NCBI GenBank assembly: GCA_934120715.1
Contig: CAKOUW010000002.1
Location: 1 to 64,000, forward strand
Direction: 5' to 3'
DNA: 64,000 nucleotides
Origin: an uncultured Bacilli bacterium
GTDB lineage: Bacteria; Bacillota_I; Bacilli_A; RF39; UBA660
The translations under genes were made by a program, and so were the position numbers. Of the stretch, positions 50,153 through 57,628 are shown piece after piece; position 1 is the first letter of the stretch; each line of letters opens with the position of its first letter. A model generated the notes under the pieces. It saw only the letters and a program-made list of their open reading frames with translations. It did not search any database and was not told the DNA's origin.

Positions 50153-50179
50153 ATGAGCCTCTTTGTGGGTTTTAAATGA
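50153..50179 (+). CDS. Eight-codon leader ORF coupled to recF
   Basis: A GGGGATAGGTGA site precedes ATG and the codons for MSLFVGFK, and its TGA overlaps the recF ATG (ATGA). recF itself has no clear ribosome-binding site, so ribosomes finishing this short frame could restart on recF. It may instead be a relic of the small gene (yaaA) usually found before recF. Translation is inferred only. Confidence 0.45.
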   Translation: MSLFVGFK

Positions 50180-51288
50180 ATTTGACTAAAATTAATCTTG
50201 TTAATTTTAGAAATTATTCTAAAGTTAATATTAGCCTTGGGCCTAAAATAAATATATTTATAGGTGATAATGCTCAAGGTAAAACTAATATATTAGAATC
50301 TATTGTAGTCTTGGCACTTACTAAGTCACATAGAGCTATTACTAATCCTGATATTATACAATTTAATAAAAAAAAGTCCATAATTAAGGGAACTGTAAAA
50401 AGAAATAGAATTATTTCTAATTTAGAAATTGAACTAGGCGATGGATATAAAAAAATTAGTGTTAATGGTACTGAAATAAAAAAGTTATCAGATTATATTT
50501 CAAATTTAAATATTATTTTATTTTCACCTGATGATTTAGAACTTATTAAGGGGTCACCCAGCATAAGAAGAAATATGTTAAATATCCAATTGTCGCAAAT
50601 ATCTAATACATATTTAAATGTTTACAATGAATATAATAAAATTTTGAAAACACGAAACGAGTATTTAAAAATTCTTTTTAACAATAGTATAGCTGATAAA
50701 AAATATCTTGATATAATTACAGAAAAACTCATTTCAGCGGCAATACTTATTTATAAAAAGAGACAAGAATATTTAGAAATAATTAATGCTAGAATTAATT
50801 ATTATTATAAAAGTATAAGTAGTACTGATGGTTTAGAAGTTCAATATTTTCCTAATATTAAATTAGATTCTTTTGAGGATAGTGAAATAGAACAAGAGTT
50901 GAGAAAAGTCTTTAATAAGAATTATTTTAAAGAATTAAATTATGGTATGACTATGTATGGACCACATAGGGATGATTTTTCTTTTTATTTTAAAAATAAT
51001 GATTTAAAAGCGTTTGGTTCACAAGGGCAGCAGAAGTTGGCCGTGTTAGCTTTAAAGTTATCAGAAATATCAATTTTTAAAGATTTTAGTGGTAATGATC
51101 CTGTATTATTACTTGATGATGTTTTTGGTGAATTAGATATTAAGAAAAAGAATAAATTGTTAAAACTGATTGTTAATGAAGATATACAAAGTATTATAAC
51201 AACTACTGATATAAAAAATATAAATAAGAAATATTTAACGGATGCTTGTATATATGAAGTTAATAGTGGAAAAGTAGAGAGAAAGTAG
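50176..51288 (+). CDS. recF: DNA replication and repair protein RecF
   Basis: An SMC-like ATPase that loads RecA at gaps with RecO and RecR. Walker A GDNAQGKTN (30-38), the ABC signature region GSQGQQKLAVLALK near 300 and Walker B VLLLDDVFGELD near 325 are all present. Length 370 is normal. The start at 50176 fits the family N-terminus (LTKINLVNFRNY). Its stop is 8 bases before gyrB, so it is in one unit with the gyrase genes. Confidence 0.96.
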   Translation: MNLTKINLVNFRNYSKVNISLGPKINIFIGDNAQGKTNILESIVVLALTKSHRAITNPDIIQFNKKKSIIKGTVKRNRIISNLEIELGDGYKKISVNGTEIKKLSDYISNLNIILFSPDDLELIKGSPSIRRNMLNIQLSQISNTYLNVYNEYNKILKTRNEYLKILFNNSIADKKYLDIITEKLISAAILIYKKRQEYLEIINARINYYYKSISSTDGLEVQYFPNIKLDSFEDSEIEQELRKVFNKNYFKELNYGMTMYGPHRDDFSFYFKNNDLKAFGSQGQQKLAVLALKLSEISIFKDFSGNDPVLLLDDVFGELDIKKKNKLLKLIVNEDIQSIITTTDIKNINKKYLTDACIYEVNSGKVERK

Positions 51289-51296
51289 GTAATTAA

Positions 51297-53225
51297 ATGG
51301 ATAATGAAAAAGTACAACAAACTTATGATTCTTCTTCTATACAAGTTTTAGAAGGATTAGAGGCTGTAAGAAAAAGACCTGGGATGTATATAGGAAGTAC
51401 TAGTTCTAGAGGTTTACATCATTTAGTTTGGGAAATTGTGGATAATGCTATTGACGAAGCTTTAGCAGGATATTGTACTCATATAGAGGTTACTATTGGT
51501 AAGGATAATAGTATAACTGTTAAAGATGATGGTAGAGGTATACCTGTTGATATTCACCCTAAAACAGGAAAAAGTACGGTTGAAACTGTTTATACAGTAT
51601 TACATGCTGGTGGAAAATTTGGTGGAGGAGGATATAAAGTATCCGGTGGTCTTCATGGTGTTGGTGCTAGTGTTGTTAATGCTTTGAGTGATTGGCTAGA
51701 AGTAAGGGTTTATAAGAATGGTAATGTATATTATCAAAGATATAGTAGAGGTGGACATCCTGATAATCCATTGGAAATTGTGGATAAATGTGATGCTAAT
51801 AGAACTGGTACAACTGTTAGTTTTAAACCTGATGATGAGATATTTACAGAAACAACAGTTTATGATTATGATATTTTAATGAAAAGATTAAGAGAGCTTG
51901 CTTTTTTAAATAAAGGATTAAGAATATCTTTATATGATGATAGGGTTCCTGATAAAAAAGATTCATTCTGCTATGAAGGTGGAATTACTGAGTATGTTGA
52001 GATGTTAAATAAAAATAAGAATCCAATTCATCCTACTATTGTTGATGTTTCTGGAAGTGATAAAGATATTAGTGTTGAAGTAGCTTTACAGTACAATGAA
52101 AGTTATAACTCTTGTATTTATTCTTTTGTTAATAATATAACTACTCCTGAAGGTGGAACACACGAAGATGGTGTTAGAAGGGCTTTAACTAGAGTTTTAA
52201 ATAAATATGCTACTAACATAGGAGCTTTAAAAGATAAAGATGATCCTTTAACTGGTGATGATGTACGAGAGGGAATTACATTAATTGTTTCTGTTAAGCA
52301 TCCAGATCCGCAATTTGAGGGTCAAACTAAGACTAAACTTGGTAATAGTGAAGTTAGAGGTATTGTGGATAAAATTTTTTCAGAAGCATTTGAGAGGTTT
52401 TTAATGGAAAATCCTGATCAAGGTAAAGTAATTATAGAAAAGGCTATGACGGCTAGTAGAGCTAGGGTAGCGGCTAAAAAGGCTAGAGAATTAACGAGAC
52501 GTAAGGGTGATTTAGATATTACTAACTTTTACGGAAAACTTTCTGATTGTAAAAGTAAAGATGCATCAATAAGTGAAATATTCTTGGTCGAAGGTGATTC
52601 TGCTGGAGGTTCAGCTATTAAGGGTAGAGACAGTATGACACAGGCTATTTTGCCTTTGAGGGGAAAAATTTTAAATGTTGAAAAGGCTAGACTTGATAGA
52701 GCTTTGTCAAATGAGGAAATTCGTACTATTATTACTGCTTTTGGTACAGGTATAGGTGAAGAATTTGATCTTTCTAAGTTGAGATATCATAAGATAATAA
52801 TAATGACTGATGCTGATGTTGATGGTTCTCATATTAGAGTTTTATTATTAACATTGTTTTATAGATTTTTTAGACCAATTGTAGAAGCTGGTCACGTTTA
52901 TGCAGCTCAACCTCCGCTTTTTGTTATTAAACACGGAAAAACTATTAAATATGTTTTAAATGAACAAGAAAGAGATGAATATTTAGCTACGCTTGCTCCA
53001 AATACCAAGTATGAAATAGCAAGAATGAAAGGTTTGGGAGAAATGGATGCTGAAGAATTAAATGAGACTACTATGGATATTCATAAGCGTATATTGAGAC
53101 AAATTACGATAGATGATGCTGTTGCTGCTGATGAAGTATTTTCCCAATTAATGGGTGAGGAAGTTGCACCTAGACGCGAATTTATTGAAACTAACGCCAC
53201 ATATGTGGAAAATTTGGATATATAG
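51297..53225 (+). CDS. gyrB: DNA gyrase subunit B
   Basis: The ATPase subunit of gyrase. The GHKL ATP site (EIVDNAIDEALAGYC, DDGRGIPVD, GGLHGVGASVVNALS) is complete. The Toprim domain has the EGDSAGGSA motif and the DADVDGSHI metal site. Length 642 is typical of Bacillota. The novobiocin-contact Arg region (HPKTGKSTVE) looks ordinary. gyrA follows after 11 bases with a perfect AGGAGGT. Confidence 0.98.
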   Translation: MDNEKVQQTYDSSSIQVLEGLEAVRKRPGMYIGSTSSRGLHHLVWEIVDNAIDEALAGYCTHIEVTIGKDNSITVKDDGRGIPVDIHPKTGKSTVETVYTVLHAGGKFGGGGYKVSGGLHGVGASVVNALSDWLEVRVYKNGNVYYQRYSRGGHPDNPLEIVDKCDANRTGTTVSFKPDDEIFTETTVYDYDILMKRLRELAFLNKGLRISLYDDRVPDKKDSFCYEGGITEYVEMLNKNKNPIHPTIVDVSGSDKDISVEVALQYNESYNSCIYSFVNNITTPEGGTHEDGVRRALTRVLNKYATNIGALKDKDDPLTGDDVREGITLIVSVKHPDPQFEGQTKTKLGNSEVRGIVDKIFSEAFERFLMENPDQGKVIIEKAMTASRARVAAKKARELTRRKGDLDITNFYGKLSDCKSKDASISEIFLVEGDSAGGSAIKGRDSMTQAILPLRGKILNVEKARLDRALSNEEIRTIITAFGTGIGEEFDLSKLRYHKIIIMTDADVDGSHIRVLLLTLFYRFFRPIVEAGHVYAAQPPLFVIKHGKTIKYVLNEQERDEYLATLAPNTKYEIARMKGLGEMDAEELNETTMDIHKRILRQITIDDAVAADEVFSQLMGEEVAPRREFIETNATYVENLDI

Positions 53226-53236
53226 GAGGTAGTGTT

Positions 53237-55672
53237 GTGGATAGATTAGAGCAAAATAATATAGTAAAAGAGGTCCGTGATTCATTTTTAGAGTATTCTA
53301 TGAGTGTTATAGTGGCCAGAGCTTTACCTGACCTTAGAGATGGTTTAAAACCTGTTCATAGACGTATTTTATATTCAATGTATGAATCTGGTTACACTCC
53401 TGATAAACCGCATAAGAAGAGTGCTAAAACTGTTGGAGAGGTTATGGGTAATTACCATCCTCATGGTGATTCTAGTATATATGAAGCTATGGTTAGAATG
53501 GCACAAGACTTTTCATATCGTTATATGTTAATTGATGGTCATGGAAATTTTGGTAATATTGAAGGTTATGGTGCTGCAGCAATGCGTTATACAGAATCAC
53601 GTTTATCTAAAATTTCGTTAGAATTACTAAGAAATATTAATAAAAACACTGTTAACTTTGTTCCCAACTTTGATGAACAAACTAAAGAGCCTGAAGTTTT
53701 ACCATCAAGATTTCCTAATATTTTAGTTAATGGAACTACTGGTATTGCTGTTGGTATGGCAACTAATATTCCACCTCATAATTTAGGTGAGGTAATTGAT
53801 GGATGTGTTGCTTATATTGATAATCCTGATATTGACGTGGATGGATTGATGCAATATATTAAGGGACCTGATTTTCCAACTGGTGCTACTATCTTAGGGA
53901 ACAGTGGAATTAGAAAGGCTTACGAAACTGGTAGGGGAAGTATTACTATTAGAAGTAAGGCTCAAATTGAAGAAGTAAATGGCAAGCAACACATTATTAT
54001 TGATGAAGTACCTTATGGTGTTAATACTCTAGAGTTGAAAAATAAGGTTGCTGAACTTGTTCATAATAAAACAATAGATGGTATTGCTGATTATCATTCT
54101 GATTTAAAAAATGGTATAAAGATAACAATTACTTTAAAGAAAGATGCTAATGCTCAAGTAGTTCTAAATAAGTTATATAAACATACATCTTTTCAAACAA
54201 CTTATGGTATTATCTTTTTGATGCTTGATCAAGGTGTTCCTAGAACATTGGGATTAAAGGATATTATAGCTAAATATATTGATTTTCAAAAGGAAGTAAT
54301 TATAAGAAGAACTAAATTTGATTTGGATGTAGCAGAAAAAAAAGTTCATATTTTAGAAGGATTGAAAATAGCTCTAGATAACATTGAAGAAGTAATTAAA
54401 TTGATAAGAGCTGCTAAGTCTGATGATGATGCTAGAATTGGTTTAACAAGTAAATTTAATTTAACTGAAATACAAGCAAATGCTATTTTGGAAATGAAAT
54501 TACGTCGTTTGACTGGTTTAGAGCGTGACAAAATAGAGAATGATTTAAATGAATTATTAAAAACTATTGAGGAATTGAAATCTATTTTGGCTAGTGATCA
54601 TAGAGTTTTAGAGGTAATTAAAACAGAATTACTTGAAATTAAAGAAAAATATGGTGATGAGAGACGTACAAATATTGATATGACTGCTATTGAATATATA
54701 GAAGATGAATCTTTAATTCCTGAAGAGGATGTTATAATTACTTTAACTAATAACGGATATATTAAGAGATTAAAGGCTGATACTTATAAAACTCAAAATC
54801 GTGGTGGTGTTGGTATAAAAGGTATGGCAACTAATGAATCTGACTTTGTTGACCATTTAATTTATATGAGAACCCATGATTATATTCTATTCTTCTCAAA
54901 TAAAGGAAGAGTTTATAGGCTAAAGGGGTATGAGATTCCTGAGTATTCTAGACAATCAAAAGGATTGCCAATAATTAATTTATTGCAATTAGATAAAGAC
55001 GAGAACATTAGTTCGATAGTTAACATAGATTCTAATGATAAGAGTATTGAATATTTAGTATTTGTTACAAAAAACGGAATAGTAAAAAGGACTGCTATTA
55101 GAGAATTTGATAATATTAGAAAAACTGGTAAAATATCAATTGTTTTAAAGGAAAATGATGAATTAATAAGTGTAAAAAAGACTTGTGGAAAAAATGAAAT
55201 TGTTATTGGTGCAAGTAATGGTCGAATGGTAAGGTTTGACGAGAATGAAGTTAGAGCTATGAGCCGTGGAAGCTCAGGCGTAAAGGGCATAGATCTTGAT
55301 GGAAGCCACGTCGTTGGTGCTGATGTTATTAATTCTGGTGAAGAGGTATTAGTTGTTACAGAAAATGGTTATGGTAAACGTACAGCTATTGATGAGTATC
55401 GTTTGACTCATCGTGGAAGTAAAGGTGTTAAGGCATTAAATATAACTGATAAAAATGGTTTACTAACAGCATTTATGTGTGTAGATGCAAACAGTGAATG
55501 TGATGCAATAATTGTAACTGATAATGGTATCGTTATTAAAATGCCAATTACTCAAATTTCATTATTAAAAAGAGCAACTCAAGGTGTTAAATTAATTAAT
55601 TTAAAAGATGAACAGAAAGTGGCAACTGTAGCTGTTGTGGAAAAGATTTCTGATGATGAAGCTGAAGAATAG
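53237..55672 (+). CDS. gyrA: DNA gyrase subunit A
   Basis: The DNA-cutting subunit of gyrase, beginning with GTG. The catalytic Tyr is Y118 (AMRYTESRLS). The quinolone region reads HPHGDSSIYE (74-83) with Ser79 and Glu83 at the usual resistance positions, so it looks quinolone-sensitive. The GyrA box is QNRGGVGIKG rather than QRRGGxG, still consistent with DNA wrapping and gyrase (not topoisomerase IV). Length is 811. A terminator overlaps the stop codon and a 1.3 kb gene-free stretch follows. Confidence 0.98.
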   Translation: MDRLEQNNIVKEVRDSFLEYSMSVIVARALPDLRDGLKPVHRRILYSMYESGYTPDKPHKKSAKTVGEVMGNYHPHGDSSIYEAMVRMAQDFSYRYMLIDGHGNFGNIEGYGAAAMRYTESRLSKISLELLRNINKNTVNFVPNFDEQTKEPEVLPSRFPNILVNGTTGIAVGMATNIPPHNLGEVIDGCVAYIDNPDIDVDGLMQYIKGPDFPTGATILGNSGIRKAYETGRGSITIRSKAQIEEVNGKQHIIIDEVPYGVNTLELKNKVAELVHNKTIDGIADYHSDLKNGIKITITLKKDANAQVVLNKLYKHTSFQTTYGIIFLMLDQGVPRTLGLKDIIAKYIDFQKEVIIRRTKFDLDVAEKKVHILEGLKIALDNIEEVIKLIRAAKSDDDARIGLTSKFNLTEIQANAILEMKLRRLTGLERDKIENDLNELLKTIEELKSILASDHRVLEVIKTELLEIKEKYGDERRTNIDMTAIEYIEDESLIPEEDVIITLTNNGYIKRLKADTYKTQNRGGVGIKGMATNESDFVDHLIYMRTHDYILFFSNKGRVYRLKGYEIPEYSRQSKGLPIINLLQLDKDENISSIVNIDSNDKSIEYLVFVTKNGIVKRTAIREFDNIRKTGKISIVLKENDELISVKKTCGKNEIVIGASNGRMVRFDENEVRAMSRGSSGVKGIDLDGSHVVGADVINSGEEVLVVTENGYGKRTAIDEYRLTHRGSKGVKALNITDKNGLLTAFMCVDANSECDAIIVTDNGIVIKMPITQISLLKRATQGVKLINLKDEQKVATVAVVEKISDDEAEE

Positions 55673-55702
55673 AAAGATAATGATTTCTTTCTATTCTTTT
55701 TT
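55667..55702 (+). terminator. Terminator after gyrA
   Basis: An 11-bp perfect stem (55667-55677 with 55686-55696) overlapping the last gyrA codons, followed by six T. Confidence 0.85.
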
Positions 55703-55744
55703 AATTTTAAGCCTTATTCCGTTATTGTTAGCCATTTTTTTAGT

Positions 55745-55753
55745 TGTGGATAA
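55745..55753 (-). promoter_or_regulatory. Perfect DnaA box 1 in the gyrA-ffs segment
   Basis: TGTGGATAA, the complement of TTATCCACA, 18 bases before Noc site 1. Confidence 0.6.
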
Positions 55754-55771
55754 AATATTAGTATAAAAATT

Positions 55772-55785
55772 ATTTCCCGGGAAAT
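55772..55785. promoter_or_regulatory. Noc-binding site 1
   Basis: ATTTCCCGGGAAAT, identical to the B. subtilis Noc consensus, at the centre of a 28-bp perfect palindrome (55765-55792). Confidence 0.88.
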
Positions 55786-56183
55786 AATTTTTTTGTATAC
55801 ATTTTTATTTAAAATTTAAATATGTTGCCATTTTTTAATGTTAATGATTCATTGAAAAACATTTGTAATATTTTAATTATGTTTCATTTGTTTTAGTGGG
55901 GAGAATAGTAAAGTAGAAATATTGGTATTATATAGAATGTATCTATTTTTTATTCATTAAATGGATTTATTGATTTATTTCAATGGTTTAAATATAAATA
56001 TGATATAGATTGTATTTTACTCAATCTGTTTATATATTAAAATAGTGTTGTCTTCATTATGATATTAAGTTTAGCAAATGTTTGGAGTCTACAATGTAAG
56101 ATTATATTATAAACTATGATTGGTTATTGATTTTAAAGTTGTTGTCAAACTTCATTTTTATTAGTATTATTCGTTATTTCGCC

Positions 56184-56192
56184 TGTGGATAA
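56184..56192 (-). promoter_or_regulatory. Perfect DnaA box 2 in the gyrA-ffs segment
   Basis: TGTGGATAA, placed 20 bases before Noc site 2, in the same arrangement as the first copy. Confidence 0.6.
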
Positions 56193-56212
56193 AAATATTA
56201 TTAAAAAAAATT

Positions 56213-56226
56213 ATTTCCCGGGAAAT
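56213..56226. promoter_or_regulatory. Noc-binding site 2
   Basis: ATTTCCCGGGAAAT within a 30-bp perfect palindrome (56205-56234). Confidence 0.88.
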
Positions 56227-56404
56227 AATTTTTTCTTATCTAGTTCTAGTAATGACAGTATTTATCAAGTATATTTTATTATTAATATTTGTAAGTAGCA
56301 TTTTTTATTATATTATATTATATTATATTTATTGCTTTTTATGCCTTGATTTTTTTATATGTGCTGTGCTCAAATTATTTTATTTAATATTTTTATTTGT
56401 TTTA

Positions 56405-56428
56405 AAATTGTTTTCCAGAAAATAATTT
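56405..56428. promoter_or_regulatory. Degenerate Noc-like site
   Basis: Twenty of 24 bases agree with the extended palindrome shared by the perfect sites, including both outer arms (AAATT and TAATTT). The core reads TTTTCCAGAAAA. It is probably a decayed or weak site. Confidence 0.4.
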
Positions 56429-56485
56429 GCATAGATAAATGCTATTTTAATAATTACTAATATTTTTTATATTGACTTTTTACTA

Positions 56486-56501
56486 TGTTTCACGTGAAAC
56501 A
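56486..56501. promoter_or_regulatory. parS: parS site 1
   Basis: TGTTTCACGTGAAACA, a perfect 16-bp palindrome matching the ParB/Spo0J consensus. Confidence 0.93.
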
Positions 56502-56693
56502 TTTGGAAAATTATTGCATATTTATTGTTTACGTTTAAAAATTATATATATTTTTGAATTAATATTGATATTGAAATATTTTGACACAATTGTATTCTAT
56601 TTATTGATTATATAATAAACTTTATATCTTAATTGTTTTAACTAATATTTACTGATAACTGTCATTATATATTTTAGATAGTTAATAGTTTTA

Positions 56694-56709
56694 TGTTTCA
56701 CGTGGAACA
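56694..56709. promoter_or_regulatory. parS: parS site 2
   Basis: TGTTTCACGTGGAACA, matching the parS consensus with one asymmetric position that is also variable in B. subtilis. Confidence 0.9.
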
Positions 56710-56870
56710 TTTAGATAATTATATTACTTAAAAATAGTATACTTTTTACCAAAAATAGGACTATTTTCATTAAATTACTAAAATATAATTATAATTTTAA
56801 TTATTTTTTATATTTAGCTATATATATTATATTAAGTTATAATTACTTTATTTTATATATAATAGTCCTA

Positions 56871-56886
56871 TGTTCCACGTGAAACA
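56871..56886. promoter_or_regulatory. parS: parS site 3
   Basis: TGTTCCACGTGAAACA, identical to the classical B. subtilis parS sequence. Confidence 0.93.
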
Positions 56887-56945
56887 TAGGTTTTGTATGC
56901 TTTAAAATTTTATGACCAAGTATGACTATAAATTGTGATTAAATT

Positions 56946-56959
56946 ATTTCCCGGGAAAT
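56946..56959. promoter_or_regulatory. Noc-binding site 3
   Basis: ATTTCCCGGGAAAT in a 30-bp perfect palindrome (56938-56967), 60 bases from parS 3 and about 40 bases before the SRP RNA promoter. Confidence 0.88.
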
Positions 56960-56996
56960 AATTTAATAATTGATACTGTTATTATTTAAAAAGTTG

Positions 56997-57025
56997 TTTA
57001 CAAAAATTAATATATATATTAGAAT
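56997..57025 (+). promoter_or_regulatory. Promoter of the SRP RNA gene
   Basis: -35 TTTACA (56997-57002), 17-base spacer, -10 TAGAAT (57020-57025). Start at about 57031, matching the 5' end of the RNA stem. Confidence 0.7.
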
Positions 57026-57030
57026 AAATA

Positions 57031-57104
57031 CGTGCAATGAAAGAAATAGAACCAGGTCAGGATCGGAAGATAGCAGCCTTAATATTAACCTTTCATGTGC
57101 ACTT
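57031..57104 (+). ncRNA. ffs: Signal recognition particle RNA (small bacterial type)
   Basis: The RNA core of SRP, which binds Ffh and directs membrane proteins to the translocon. The apical domain IV is clear: AGGTCAGGATCGGAAG then ATAGCAGCC, with the GGAA tetraloop and the symmetric loop CAGG/AGCAG. The 5' end GTGCAATGAAAG pairs with CTTTCATGTGCAC at the 3' end with one bulged G. At about 74 bases it is the short 4.5S-like form, not the long Alu-containing RNA of B. subtilis. A T-rich stretch follows. It lies before tadA-dnaX. Confidence 0.92.
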
Positions 57105-57121
57105 TTATTTTAGGTGATTTT

Positions 57122-57571
57122 ATGAATGTTAAATATATGAATATGGCATTGAAACAGGCCAAAAAGGCTTTTAATAATAATGAAATACCAGTTGGTGCTG
57201 TTATTGTTAAAGACGATCATGTAATATCAAAAGCCTATAATACTAAGGAAAAATTTAATTGTGCTATCAATCATGCTGAGATTTTAGCAATTATTAAGGC
57301 ATCTAAAAAGCTTAAAAATTGGCGCTTAAATGATTGTGAAATGTATGTTACTTTAGAACCTTGTCCTATGTGTGCTAGCGCCATTAAACAATCTCGTATT
57401 AAATGTGTCTATGCGGCCTTAAAAAGTAATGATATTGATAATACTGCTATAATTAATGAAATATTTAATTTTAATAGTATTAATCCAGCAGTATCTTTTT
57501 ACAATAATGTGTTTCCAGAGGAGTCTGAGAGACTTTTAAAATCTTTCTTTTCTATAAAAAGAACATTGTAA
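57122..57571 (+). CDS. tadA: tRNA-specific adenosine deaminase TadA
   Basis: Converts A34 to inosine in tRNA-Arg(ACG). The zinc site is complete: HAE at 51-53 with the catalytic Glu, and PCPMC with Cys81 and Cys84. I start at 57122 (MNVKYMNMAL), 149 residues, with AGGTGA upstream. The open frame continues to an ATG at 57095, but that lies inside the SRP RNA. It sits between ffs and dnaX, close to the B. subtilis order. Confidence 0.95.
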   Translation: MNVKYMNMALKQAKKAFNNNEIPVGAVIVKDDHVISKAYNTKEKFNCAINHAEILAIIKASKKLKNWRLNDCEMYVTLEPCPMCASAIKQSRIKCVYAALKSNDIDNTAIINEIFNFNSINPAVSFYNNVFPEESERLLKSFFSIKRTL

Positions 57572-57628
57572 ATGTTTTCTTTTTTTTTCTTTAAATATGA
57601 TATAATTATTTTGTTAGGAGGTTTTATA

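Larger units (their letters stand above)
55703..57030. other. Gene-free chromosome-organising segment
   Basis: Some 1.3 kb with no plausible gene, very AT-rich. It contains two perfect DnaA boxes, three perfect Noc-binding sites, one decayed Noc-like site and three parS sites, listed separately. Order: DnaA box, Noc site, DnaA box, Noc site, decayed Noc site, parS, parS, parS, Noc site, then the SRP RNA promoter. A (TATTA)n microsatellite of about five units lies at 56306-56330. The segment appears to be the origin-proximal centromere of this chromosome. Confidence 0.85.

Noticed and set aside
53237..55672. Long open frames antisense to gyrA and similar antisense frames in mnmE, soj and the transporter gene
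   Set aside because: They are shadows of well-identified genes, with no ribosome-binding site and no family resemblance.
56306..56330. (TATTA)n repeat as a DNA unwinding element or DnaA-trio
   Set aside because: No DnaA box is adjacent, and simple AT repeats are common in this AT-rich spacer. I treat it as a microsatellite.
57095..57121. Upstream ATG extending tadA by nine residues
   Set aside because: It lies inside the SRP RNA 3' stem. The ATG at 57122 has AGGTGA and fits the family N-terminus.
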